The notes under the pieces were generated by a model. The model ran no database searches. It saw only the letters and a list, made by a program, of their open reading frames with translations, and had not been told where the DNA came from. Shown in pieces: positions 1-10,432 of a stretch of 64,000 bases of DNA. Location: assembly GCA_016110215.1 (NCBI GenBank), contig JADWQD010000014.1:558001-622000 (forward strand), written 5' to 3'. Position 1 is the first letter of the stretch, and every line of letters begins with the position of its first letter. Made by a program: the position numbers and the translations under genes. The stretch comes from Capronia americana (Eukaryota > Ascomycota > Eurotiomycetes > Chaetothyriales > Herpotrichiellaceae).

Positions 1-160
1 ACTTACCGACCTTCTTGCATACCAACTTACCGACCAACTTACTTACCGACTAATTTACTTACCTACTCACCAACTTACTCTCTAACTTACCATACTTACC
101 TACAGTACCTACCCACTCAATTACTTACAGACCACCTTACTTACTGACCAACTAACTCCC
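1..160. repeat. Low-complexity ACTTACC/ACCAACTT-type array
   Basis: About 160 bp at the window edge is built from shuffled short words such as CTTACC, ACCAACTT and ACTTACTTACC, with almost no G on the plus strand. It looks like a degenerate simple repeat. It probably continues beyond the window's left end. No coding potential is visible. Confidence 0.7.
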
Positions 161-495
161 CTGCCACCTTACCGCCAGGCTCCAACGTTGCAAAAGGAAA
201 TCATAGGGCGTGAAAGTTAAAACAAAAATAGGGGCGGGGAGGAAGCTCGTCAAATGGGAAGGAAATACAACGTACACAGGCGTACGAGAAGAGTCGCGAT
301 ACGAGCGGGTTATGGTGCATTCTTCTTGCTGTTCCGGTTCTTAAGGCCTGAGATGGTAATGGAGCGCAGACAGAGAGAGAGAGTTGGAAATCGTGCTGAA
401 CGGTCTGCTGAGACGATTTATACCCACGGGCGCACAGACGTTGGTCAGTCGTATGAGGCCAAAGATGGAAGTTATATTACAGCTGTGTCTATTGA
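161..495. other. Intergenic, 3' side of calpain gene
   Basis: No supportable gene is seen. The plus-strand open frames here run into the antisense of the calpain gene and look like shadows. A purine-rich stretch (GAGAGAGAGA) lies near 376. Confidence 0.5.
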
Positions 496-3199
496 TCATC
501 CATCTCCTCGTCCCCAAGCACCCAAGTCAACCCTCTCGTCAGCGTACATGTCGACCTTCAAGACCTCTTCCCTCCTGCGGCCACCGATATCTCCTTGCTC
601 TTCTCCTTCTTGGGGTGCAAGTCGTTCCAGGACAAGCCACAGACCTCCGGTTGCAGGCCCACACATGTCAGGCCTCAGGTCGATATCGTCCATTCTCAAC
701 CCAGAGGACAAACTGCTGAATGCCGAGTCATCGTCTTCGCTGCTGGCGATGGTGGACTTGTACGGTCCTTGGCCTTGTTCGAGAGTCGCTTTGAAAAGCG
801 ACGAGTGTGCCTTGTCTGCGTTATTAGTGTTCTGAGCGTCAGGTCGAGCAATGAATGTGACGCGGCTCATTCGGAGCGCTGTGACGGGCGCGAGCAGTCG
901 GTTCGTGCCATTGTTGAAGATCGCCTGTGCCGACTGAATGTGTAATCGTCCGGCATGCTCTGCTGGTAGTTGGAAGAGAGGTTGTGGGTTTGCAGAGGAA
1001 GAATAGTGTAGGTCTACGCAGAACTCGGCGTGCTGATTGGTCTCAAATGTCGAGCATATGAGCGTGTACGTACCCGGTCCTAACTCGGTCTCCAGGACTG
1101 CGCTCCCTCTTCGATAATCACCTGAATGCGCTAGGACATCACGGGGCCGCAGCCGGGTAATCCTTGAACCGTGGCTGAAGACCACCAGGATCTTGACGCT
1201 GATATCAGCCGGCGCATTGGCTGCAGTCACCGGCCCTGTTGCTGTCGCTGTCTGCGCCACGCGTAGCACGAGGGCGATCTTCTGTGGGCCGTTCAAGGTG
1301 AGTTGGAACTGTGGATTGGAGAAATAGTTGGGCGAGTCCGAGTTTCCTCCGGCGTTGGATCTTGTCCAGGCTGAACTGAGCCCGTACTTCTGGGGATATT
1401 CATTTTGCGCCTCCGTCAATGAGAGGGGGCTCTTGGCAAATGCCGAGATCGAGAAGTTGAGCTTTCCTGGGGGTAAGTTCTGAGACACCACAACTACTGT
1501 GTAGGCTGCTTTCGCATTCGCCTGGATCCGCAAGAGCGTGTTCGGAGAGTCAACGAACGGCCCCCTTATTTTTGCGCCCTCGCTCGAGAGGACTCTCTTG
1601 CCATCGCGGGCGTAGAGATAGAGGCTGATGTAGCCATTTTTGCCGACGGTTGCTTCACAATAGTCGCCTGTGCGGAAGTGTCGATGGAGGAGCACCCAAA
1701 TCTCGCCTGTTTTCGAAGCAGTGACCGCGAACTGGGGGTTGTCAACGATCAAGCTGCTGACCGGGGTCGGACTGTCCTGGGTCCACGAAAAGTGGAGGTC
1801 TTGTCTGTGTGAAAATAAACCGGGGTTCCAGTTGAGGTACATGTTCTCAAAGTATTGGAAGACGCTGTTGAAATCCATCCAGAAAGTACCAGGCATCATG
1901 GCGTTGTCTTCGTCTCCCTCATGTGCCTCCAGTTCGCCAGTTGTATTCGGCCGCCGTCGAGCCGCACCTTTCCAAACATCACCATCTGCCCAAGGGTTTT
2001 TGATTAGCAGTTCTCTTGTGTCACCGTTGGCGGTGATGTCCAACACGGCATAGTCGTGTTCTGCCGCGAGGCCGAGTTGTCGCTGTTCGCGGCGAGGCAA
2101 TTTGCCTGTTCCGATGGTCACCAACAAGTCACCCTCGCTGAAATGCTCGACGACTTCTTCCCACAAGCAGTCTGGTTCCACGTCGTGGTCATGCAGGAAA
2201 ACTTGTTGTGGTATCCAGCCGGTAAGAACTGCTAGATCGGTGCCTGAATTGCTTCCTGGGAAGTCGTAACCACCCCGAACCTTCAAATATGCTTTTTCCA
2301 CCAAGGCTGGCCACAGCAGTCGTGGATGGCGCCGGTCGATAACATGTAATACTCGGCTGGTCTTGGACGAAGGTAGATAGTCATCGATCTCCACTCTCCT
2401 CCAGCAACCGTTGAAATATAGTCTGAAAATGTACTTTCCATTGGGTGAGATGATCAGTTGATCCGTTGTATTGTCAGAAGGATGCATCAGAGTACGGAGA
2501 ATCTGCTTAGGATCAATTGTAGTTCACCACGGCCAGAACGAGGCTTACCTTGGGGAAGCCACGTTCCGTTCTTGAAGTCAAGGCACACAAACTTGCAACG
2601 ACTGAACAATCCGAAGTCATGTCTTGTACAAGGTCCATGGCCACCGGCAGATGCATGACTGCCGCCTCGTCACGAACCTCCTGATCGCCTGCGTGGCTGT
2701 AGACTGATGGGAGGGCTTGACGTGGTCGCTTCCAGCCGTCAAACGACTCCAGCTGAGCGGCAGACAAAGGCAGACTACAGGAATCGGTGAAAGGCGCTTC
2801 ATCGTCACGGCAAGAGAATTCATCTGGAGTTGGTGGATTAGTCCATGGCTTGAACTTGCACCCGTTCAGTTTGCCGCCTTCCAGAAGGATGATGTTCTCC
2901 CTCGTGGTCAGCTTCCGCGTCGAGACTGGTTCTTGCAGATTCGTTTTGCGTGCTGTGTTGGTAATGGGAGGGTTCGCATCGTGACCTTGCTTGAGGCGCT
3001 CGGCCTGTGCAAGTAGCCCATTGACCTTGGCGTCGAGTCTCTTCTTGTCTTTGGCATTGTCAGCAAGGCGGAGGGCCTGGAAATACAGCTCTGCGCTCTT
3101 GATCGTGGCTTCCAGCGCTGCCTTGTCGTTGGTTTGGGAAGGCACCGCTCTCTCGACGGCTGATGCCTGCGCCTCGAGCGCCGTCAGTCTACTGCTCAT
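496..3199 (-). CDS. palB: Calpain-like cysteine protease, PalB/Rim13 type
   Basis: This is a calpain-family protease of the PalB/Rim13 type. In fungi that family processes the PacC/Rim101 transcription factor during ambient-pH signalling. Exons are 3199..2549 and 2502..496, with one 46-bp intron in phase 0, giving 885 residues; A. nidulans PalB is of similar size. Residues about 10-75 look like an MIT domain (helical, rich in Ala, Leu and Lys), which binds ESCRT-III proteins. The catalytic Cys is about residue 198 in QDMTSDCSVVAS, His about 366 in EHDYAVLDI, and Asn about 386 in LLIKNPW. All three catalytic residues are present, although the Trp usual after Cys in animal calpains is Ser, as in PalB. 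Beta-rich C2-like domains follow. The start chosen is MSSRLTALEAQ; an in-frame Met further upstream (3376) gives an unlikely Cys/Arg-rich leader. Confidence 0.9.
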
Positions 3200-3668
3200 C
3201 GTGCGAGTGCTACGGCATGTATGACGGCAACCCACACACCCACCCATGGAAAAATGTCGGAGACGGGCCGGGCTTCGGAAGAGTGAGAGCGTGGCTGGTC
3301 GCCAACATGGACTGGCGGATTGCCACAACCTCGGCTCACGTCGACAGTGACAGCTGCCCACGACCGAGCCACTCACAGCGAGTCCAAACGATTTCCCACG
3401 GGATTCTCATGCGAGATCCGTCCAGGATCTTTCGGGCAGATGAGGAACTGGCCTGCATGCATATCTACTGACTGTATCTAGGAAATTAATTACGCCATTA
3501 CTCCTCCTTCCTGTGTCCAACACCCCAGCTCCCCTCACTGCCTACCATCCCGCCAACAACCTCTAGTTGTGTGTGCCGACCTTCCTATCAACGCCATAGT
3601 CCTGGTTAGATCAGAAGAATCTTGCAAGAGCAGACGGGAGAGCTTCAGAGCTTCCCTCGAGAAAGGCC
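3200..3668. promoter_or_regulatory. Divergent promoter region of calpain and carrier genes
   Basis: These 469 bp separate two divergently transcribed genes, so they must hold both promoters and 5' leaders. The part next to the carrier ATG is pyrimidine-rich (CTCCTCCTTCC and CCCCAGCTCCCC near 3500-3540). No clear TATA box is seen. Confidence 0.5.
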
Positions 3669-4851
3669 ATGACAAAACCCGGGGAGCTGGCGCCATGGGA
3701 GAGCGCAGTTGCAGGCGCTACCGGCGCCGTCCTTGCGAATGCAATTTTGTACCCGCTCGATATGTACGACTTCCACCTGCCCGTGGACATGTTGGTGGAC
3801 GGCAAGCTGACCAGACTGCAGCGTCAAGACCAGATTACAGGTCCAGATCAAAAAGAAGGGCCAGATACACCAGCACACCGCTGAGCATCACCACTACGAG
3901 TCGACATTGGATGCGATCAAGAAGATCATCGACCATGATGGCATCAGCGGCCTGTATTCGGGTATCAACGGTGCGCTAATTGGCGTCGCTTCCACAAACT
4001 TTGCCTACTTCTACTGGTACTCGGTGGTGCGGTCGCTATACACCAAGTACAGACAGGCGCACCCCAATACAGCTGTGGAACTCTCCCTCGGCGCAGTTGC
4101 AGGGGCAATTGCTCAAATATTTACCATACCTGTTGCCGTCATTACCACACGGCAACAGACACAACCGAGAGGCCACAAGAAGGGCCTGTTTGCGACGGGC
4201 AAGGAGGTCCTTGAGAGTGAAGACGGCTGGACCGGGCTGTGGAGAGGACTGAAAGCTTCTCTCGTGCTGTGTGTCAACCCAGCAATTACATATGGCGCTT
4301 ATCAGCGCCTGAAAGACATTATATTCCCGGAGAAGACCCGACTTCGTCCCTGGGAAGCATTCCGTAAGCACGAGCCTCGCGTGCTACTCTCTGTTCATGT
4401 GACTGACCAGCGTGCTCGTACAGTTCTGGGAGCAATCTCCAAATCCATTGCAACGATATGCACACAACCATTAATCGTCGCGAAAGTCGGCCTACAATCC
4501 CGCCCTCCGCCAGCCCGAGAGGGTAAGCCCTTCAAGACCTTCCCCGAGGTCATGGAGTATATCATCGAGCATGAAGGCCCTCTTGCTCTGTTCAAGGGCA
4601 TCGGTCCTCAGATCATGAAAGGACTGCTTGTACAGGGTCTCCTCATGATGACCAAGGAGAGAGTCGAGCTTCTGTTCATTTTGATCTTCGCCTATATCCG
4701 TACCATGCGGGCCAAGAGGCTGAAAGAGGCGGCACGAAAGTTGAAGGAGAACGCGACGCCTCTGGCGGAAGGATTGAAGAGCCGGGCTATGCCTGTAGCC
4801 GAGAGTGTACTCGAGAAGGCCAAGGCCAGTGTGCCGGCGACCTTGAAGTAA
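3669..4851 (+). CDS. Mitochondrial-carrier-family protein, peroxisomal adenine nucleotide transporter type
   Basis: This is a solute carrier of the mitochondrial carrier family, most like the peroxisomal ATP/AMP carriers (yeast Ant1, Candida PMP47). Those carriers supply ATP for fatty-acid activation inside peroxisomes. Exons are 3669..3763, 3822..4363 and 4424..4851 (introns of 58 and 60 bp), giving 354 residues. Splicing restores the first carrier signature at residues 29-34 (PLDIVK, followed by TRLQVQ), which supports the model. The second and third repeats carry the degenerate signatures PVAVITTRQQ and PLIVAKVGLQ. The C-terminal 60 residues are Lys/Ala-rich and amphipathic, beyond the usual carrier core of about 300 residues. 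The peroxisomal assignment rests on overall resemblance; another carrier subfamily is possible. Confidence 0.82.
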
Positions 4852-5208
4852 GGAGGGAATCGGTGGATAGATTCGGCTTCCGCTCGAGCGGTTTCATCAG
4901 TTGTCAGAGGGGTGGAATGATCTCGGAAGACGACGCGAAAAGAATTGGGAAGAGCAAGACTGGCATGCCATTCGCGGCGCAGGGTGTTTGGTTTGGCTCG
5001 ACATGCATGACTCGGTCTTGTTGCGTGACTTCTCCGGAGTGCCAGCTTTCGCCTGTTTGTACAGTCATTTCAGCTTCGAGTTCAACGATTCTAGACTAGA
5101 GGCAACATGGGATGGGCTGAGACAAGAGGCTAATTTGAAATGTTCAATATTGTACCTGTTGAAGAAACATATCGTTGCACTTGAAACCGAAATATAGATA
5201 GATATCCA
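4852..5208. other. 3' flank of carrier gene, no gene seen
   Basis: The open frames at about 4863-5197 are short, rich in Cys and Trp, and have no recognisable motif. I take this as 3' untranslated and spacer DNA leading into the minisatellite. Confidence 0.5.
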
Positions 5209-5765
5209 TGTATGTCTAGCACTTGGATCAACATGCAAATAACTCGGTAGCACTTCGACTCAAGTGCGATGCACGGTCTTCGAGATTGTCGAAGCATGCT
5301 ACTTACTGTATTACACTCTCACTAAGGTACAAGCATGTCCATATCAGTTCCACAAAAGTGTAAGTATATCCATAGCACTTCGACCAATGTGCGGGTATTC
5401 CTGCAGCACTTGACCAATATGTGGATATGTCTATAGCACTTGAATCAACGTGTATTATATCTGTGGTATTTCAGTCAAGGTGTTTTATGTCTGTAGCATT
5501 TTAGCCGTGGTGCATTATGTCCGTAGCACTTCAACCGATATGCGGGTATGTTTATAGCAGTTAGACAAATGTAGTGGTTTACCTATCTGTAGCACTTCCA
5601 CTCAGGTGTACATACATCTATAGCACTGTAACTAAGGTGCACCATGTCTGTAGCACTTCAATTAATGTGCGGATATGTCTGTAGCAATTTAACCCAGGTG
5701 CATCATCTCTAAAGCAGTTCAACCAAGATGCATCATATCTTTAGCAATTCAGCCCAAATGCCTGA
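5209..5765. repeat. Degenerate minisatellite, about 36-bp unit
   Basis: The words TAGCACTT and AGGTGCA/ATGTGCGG/ATGTCT recur every 33-40 bp. A rough unit is ATGTCTGTAGCACTTCAACC followed by AATGTGCGGAT. About 12 well-aligned copies lie in 5335-5765, with more diverged copies and an interruption in 5209-5334. Copies vary by substitution and small indels, so the array is old or rapidly decaying. It fills the space between two convergent genes. Confidence 0.85.
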
Positions 5766-5806
5766 AAACGCCCCACACCCTATTTGTACACGAGATACAT
5801 ATATAG

Positions 5807-7225
5807 CTAACGATTGCGCTTCTTCGCCCTGCCCGTCTGGCTTTGTCGCCATTCTGCGGCCATAGCTGCCGAAGCAGGCGAGATCTTTTTGAACAGGGCA
5901 ATGAAGCCACCTCCAAAGGTGCGTTCGCCGACGAGGGGCCGGCAGATCATGACCGGGGATGGATCTTTAGACGTGGGGAGTGGTAGGGGTAGATTTTCGA
6001 CTTCTTCGTCGGGAGCGGCTTGGCTGGGGGTCTCGGGTTCACAGATGTTGTCGCTGTCGCTGGCATCTGGTTCACCTCCGGGAGGCTCCACGGCGACTGG
6101 CTCAGGCTCAATGCCGTCCTTTTTCTCTTCCCCAGTGACCAGAGAGGCAGAGCCTTTCCTTGGCTTCACAATCCTTACGTCCCACTTTCTCCCACTGCTA
6201 ATGCCCTCTCCAAGTTCGAGCACCTTGCCCATCTCCAGGTCCAGCCCCTCCTCAGCAATGACACGAACACACTCGCCGATCTGCGTTATACTAGGGACAA
6301 ACACAAGCAATCTCCCGTTGTCCTTCATCGCTGGGGTGACGTGTCTTAATTGCTCATGCACCCCCGGCATGTCCAGGCACACGTAGTCCAGATACTCCGC
6401 CTGGCTGGTCTCGCCGTGAGAGTGATGGACGAGCCAGTCTTGGAGAGAGGAGGTGTAGAAATCGACATGCGGCCAGTATATGCCTCTTCGGAAGCCGCGC
6501 ACGATCTTTTCGGCATGGGTGCTGTAAGCGGGGACGGCTTCGATCGTGTGGATTACCGCCCGGCGGGAAGATTTCCATTGCGACCAGGTTTGCGTGAGTG
6601 TGGCTGTGGCAGTGAGCGTTTCAGAGCATTCATGTTCCGCAGGGGGTGATGCCGTGAAGGCGTTGGGATCGCCGTATATACGCGACTGGGGTAGTTCGGC
6701 GGTCGGAAGGGAGGGGTTTGCTGCGGCGATGGCGCGAGCGAGGTGCAGCGTGAGACTGCCGTGGCCGGTGCCTGCTTCTAGGATTTCTATGCGCGGGGAG
6801 GTGTCGTCTGTAGAGTGCTCCTCGATGAAGGGCTCAGGATGGATGTCTAGCAGGGAGACAATCGTAGAGGCATAGCTCGAGTACACGGGTGTCACGAGCC
6901 TCGGCGCAAGGGTGACATATTCTTCCAGCGAGGGAAGTTCAACTCTATGCAGGCTGCCAGCGGAGGATCGAACAAAGGTGGACGTGACCGGCTTGCCGAT
7001 AATGTCATTGAATTGGAGTTGGCCTTTGGAGAGCCCGAATTTGGCATTCCTCGCCAAGGGGAAGGTGAGCTTCGATCCGTCGACGAGAACCCTGTCTCCC
7101 TCAGCGAAGCGCGTCAGGTCGCGAGCAATAGCATTGTGGAAGAGCTTTGTGGCGGAAATGCCATCGTGGTGCTGAGGCCTCGAGAACCCAAGAAATCTTC
7201 CCAGGGGACGGAACAGCCCTGACAT
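5807..7225 (-). CDS. tRNA (adenine-N1)-methyltransferase, TRM61/TRMT61B-like
   Basis: This is a class I SAM-dependent methyltransferase of the TRM61 type, which makes N1-methyladenosine at position 58 of tRNA. It is one exon of 472 residues. The start is the ATG at 7225; the longer frame to 7246 begins with GTG. The N-terminal half has the TRM61-type beta domain (EGDRVLVDG near residue 45), then SAM-binding motif I EAGTGHGSLTLHLARA near residue 150, and DYVCLDMPGVHEQL at the catalytic side. The Arg/Phe-rich amphipathic N-terminus (MSGLFRPLGRFLGFSRP) suggests mitochondrial import, so it is more likely the organellar (TRMT61B-like) enzyme than cytosolic Gcd14. An acidic, Pro-rich insert (about residues 365-425) and a basic C-terminal tail are unusual additions. 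It is divergent to the DCR2-type gene. Confidence 0.75.
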   Translation of the reverse strand: MSGLFRPLGRFLGFSRPQHHDGISATKLFHNAIARDLTRFAEGDRVLVDGSKLTFPLARNAKFGLSKGQLQFNDIIGKPVTSTFVRSSAGSLHRVELPSLEEYVTLAPRLVTPVYSSYASTIVSLLDIHPEPFIEEHSTDDTSPRIEILEAGTGHGSLTLHLARAIAAANPSLPTAELPQSRIYGDPNAFTASPPAEHECSETLTATATLTQTWSQWKSSRRAVIHTIEAVPAYSTHAEKIVRGFRRGIYWPHVDFYTSSLQDWLVHHSHGETSQAEYLDYVCLDMPGVHEQLRHVTPAMKDNGRLLVFVPSITQIGECVRVIAEEGLDLEMGKVLELGEGISSGRKWDVRIVKPRKGSASLVTGEEKKDGIEPEPVAVEPPGGEPDASDSDNICEPETPSQAAPDEEVENLPLPLPTSKDPSPVMICRPLVGERTFGGGFIALFKKISPASAAMAAEWRQSQTGRAKKRNR

Positions 7226-7542
7226 GCCACAGCACTGCAGTATCACAGGAAAATAGTCGAGTGTTCGCTCGCCTGCGCCGGATTTTCTACGACAAAGTAT
7301 TTCGTATTCCCCAGATTTGACTAGGCTGTTTCCGGCAACTCGTGGTAAGTCAATTTCTCCAAGGACGAGGATGCCATGTGGCCATGCACCGACCAGCCAT
7401 CAGCCGGCAGCCTGGCAATCACCCATCATTTATCTTCTCCGATGCCTTCTCGAAGAGATAGGTGCTGACACTTCCCAACTCCCGCCGTCTTGATCTGTAG
7501 CGACGAGGCTCAACTTGGGCCGGGGCCTGTCCCCATGCCAGC
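7226..7542. promoter_or_regulatory. Divergent promoter region, tRNA methyltransferase and DCR2-type gene
   Basis: The 317 bp between two divergent start codons must carry both promoters. No TATA box or other recognisable element is obvious. Confidence 0.45.
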
Positions 7543-9244
7543 ATGACCAGAAGAATTGTATGGCTGCGATTCCACCTCCTCTTCACCTTTCCCTGCTGGC
7601 TGGATCGCTAATGCTCTTCAGGTCCGCACCGGCATTCAGTTGAGCGTAATAACCGTCCTCCTCTTCCTCATCGTCGTCTTCCTCGATAACCGCTACCGCG
7701 TCCTCCCCAACTCCATCCACAGCCATCTGCCCGCCCATCACCCAGGCTTCGTCGTCACAGACCTTACAGTCGTGACCTGCTCCTCCTTGAACCCCTTCAG
7801 TAAATGCACCGTCGACGGGCCCGACTGGCACCGCATAAACAAAGACCTCTACCTGGGCAAAGGCTACGTCTCGTCCGCCTACCTGGTCGTCAAGCGCAAG
7901 CCAGAGGATGACTTGTCGGCCCATGAAGAAGTCGTCACGGACGTGAGGATTGGGCGCCTGCAACCGTCCTCGGTTGACCCGACTGCTAAAGATGAGCGCT
8001 GGGAATCCCGCCCCGCAGGCATCTGGGTCAAACTGTCGTCCAAGCGCCATGAATACGACATGGTCACCGGCGTAGATGTGCTCTTCGGCGCCGACGCCGT
8101 CGACCCGCGCTCAAACTGGCAGGTCCAAGACCTTTCACTGTTTCTTGACACAGACCGCGACAGTGCGGAGCCGCGGCTCACCGTGCGACGAGGCCCCGCG
8201 TTGAAAGTCGAGAAACCCGTGCCTCGAATCGGCAAGGACGGCAAGTTCAAAATCATGCAAGCCGCAGATCTACATCTCGCGACCGGACTGGGGAAGTGTC
8301 GCAATGCCCTGCCTGAAGGACAGCCGTGCGAGGCCGACCCGCGCACCCTGGATTTCATCGCGCGCATGATCGAAGAAGAAAAACCTGACTTCGTGGTCCT
8401 CACGGGCGATCAAGTGAACGGGGACACCGCGCCGGACGCCCAGTCTGCCATCTACAAATACAGCGAGATGTTCGCTCGGCATCAGATCCCCTATGCAGGG
8501 ATCTTCGGCAACCACGACGACGAAGGCAACCTCAACCGCGCGGAGAGCATGGCCATCATGGACGGCCTGCCGTTCTCCATGTCAACGGCCGGGCCCGAGG
8601 ACGTCGATGGCGTAGGCAACTACTACGTCGAGATACTCGGGCGTGGAGGCACCTCACACTCGGCCCTGACGCTCTACCTGCTCGACACGCACAGCTACTC
8701 GCCGGACGAGAACCACTACCATGGCTACGACTGGCTCAAAGCCTCGCAAATCGATTGGTTCAAGGCCACCGCCCAGTCCCTCCGTCGCAAACACAAGGAA
8801 TACACCCACATCCACATGGACCTAGCCTTCATCCACATCCCCCTGCCGGAGTACCGGAATCCGGACGGCCTCAGCCACGTGGGCAACTGGACCGAGCCGC
8901 CCACCGCGCCGGCGTACAACTCGAACTTCAAGGACGCGCTGCTCGAAGAGAACGTCCTGCTCGTGAGTTGCGGCCACGACCACGTCAATGACTACTGTCT
9001 CCCCTCGCTGGGTCACGACAAGCAGCCGGCGCTGTGGATGTGCTACGGCGGGGGCGCCGGCTTCGGCGGCTACGGCGGCTATTACGGTTATCATCGACGG
9101 GTGCGCTTCTTTGAGATGGACATGAACGAGGCGAGGATCACGACGTGGAAGAGGCTGGAATGGGCCGAGACTGAGGCTGCGCTGAAACAGAGGGTTGATG
9201 AGCAGATTGTCGTGGATGGCGGCAGGGTCGTCACGGGGATGTAG
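7543..9244 (+). CDS. Calcineurin-like phosphoesterase, DCR2/SIA1 type
   Basis: This is a metallophosphatase of the DCR2 type; yeast Dcr2 is a dosage-dependent regulator of the cell cycle and of the unfolded protein response. Exons are 7543..7557 and 7622..9244, with a 64-bp intron after only five codons (MTRRI), giving 545 residues. Using this tiny first exon places a transmembrane segment (about residues 9-25, rich in Val, Leu and Ile) right after a basic start, so it is a type II membrane protein. The metal-binding motifs are complete and in order: AADLHL (about 220), VLTGDQVNGD, GIFGNHDDEGN, FIHIPLPEY and SCGHDHVNDY. A Gly/Tyr-rich loop follows the last motif. The unspliced frame from 7556 lacks an ATG start. 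Confidence 0.88.
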
Positions 9245-10432
9245 TGGATCACCGATGAACGAGAACGAGAACGCGCACGGGAACAGCACCGCCAACATTA
9301 ACGCCACCGGCGCCGCCAATGCCATCACTCACGCATTTATCAACGAATTGGGTTCCAACAGCATGCCCGTGGCGTGCAGGACAACTCCCAACGCCGGGAA
9401 TGAGATAGGCGAGGAGAGTATTCCGGCCAAGTTATTCAGAGCCTAGGCCGTCCTCTGCTGGTGGCCAACGCCTCTTCTACGGCAGTATTTTGTACGGCTT
9501 GTTAGAAAGCAGAGGACCCCGGCTTTTATCATCCTAGGTGGGCTTGGAAGTTGAACGATTGGGCGGTTGCATTACTCGGGTGGAACTTGCAACACCACAG
9601 TGATGCGAAGGGACGGATGCGCCACGGTAGAGGTGGCTTGTATAGGGCGTGGTACGGAAGCCGACATTCGGGTCGCATTCTGTGAGCACGCAATTTGAGG
9701 GAAACGGCGAACTGAAACCTGCTCCGCCTCGTGCTGAGGTACGGGAAGGAAACGACCTCACTTCACGCTAGCCCACAACCCATAGCAAGAGCGAAAGAGC
9801 GGAGGAGGGAACGAGCCACGTACAGAAGATCCGGAAGGCGATCAAAAGTGAAAAGAGGTCAGTCATGTTATGCATGCATGATATTGTAGATTATCTACCT
9901 TCCCCTGATACAGTATCTTATATTCTAAGAAAGTGAAGCAGGCACCTACCCACCCACACACGCAAGCCTTACTTCACAAATTCGTGGTCCCCCAAAATAG
10001 CAAAATCTCTGTCCTTTGAACCCTCATCCACATTATACTGCGGTGCGTGGATCGAAGGGAAGTGAAACCTTTCTGTCCCATTGGGAATGGGAACAGTAGT
10101 GTTCTTTCCGGAATCGTTCGATATCTACTTGACAACCCCATCCCTCAGAAGTGCCCATTAACTGTGAAACCGTGCGTGGCCAAGAAGCGGATGACTCTGT
10201 CCGGGATTGTCGAGACAGATTTGCACTTTGAAAAATATATCCCCTTGAGAGCAGGGGATTTGTTTTGATTGGTGTGCACGTGAAGAGGGTGAGGCAGGAA
10301 GGCGGCGAGGCTGGTGGCGAAGGCTGATGGCAAGGCTGAGGATGGTGAAGATAGGTAATTTAGTACGTACGGAGTACTATGGGCGCGGTCACCATCGATT
10401 CTCTTCTCATTTTCCGTTCCCGGTTCCTTTGT
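9245..10432. other. Intergenic between convergent genes
   Basis: About 1.2 kb between the 3' ends of the DCR2-type and OXNAD1-like genes. Open frames are short on both strands and carry no motif. A small inverted repeat, TTTGAAAAATATATCCCCT near 10227 with AGGGGATTTG near 10254, is AT-rich and might be 3'-end signal sequence. Nothing else is supportable. Confidence 0.45.

Noticed and set aside
1..160. Edge array as telomeric repeat
   Set aside because: The fungal telomere word TTAGGG/CCCTAA is absent; the words are CTTACC and ACCAACTT without a constant unit.
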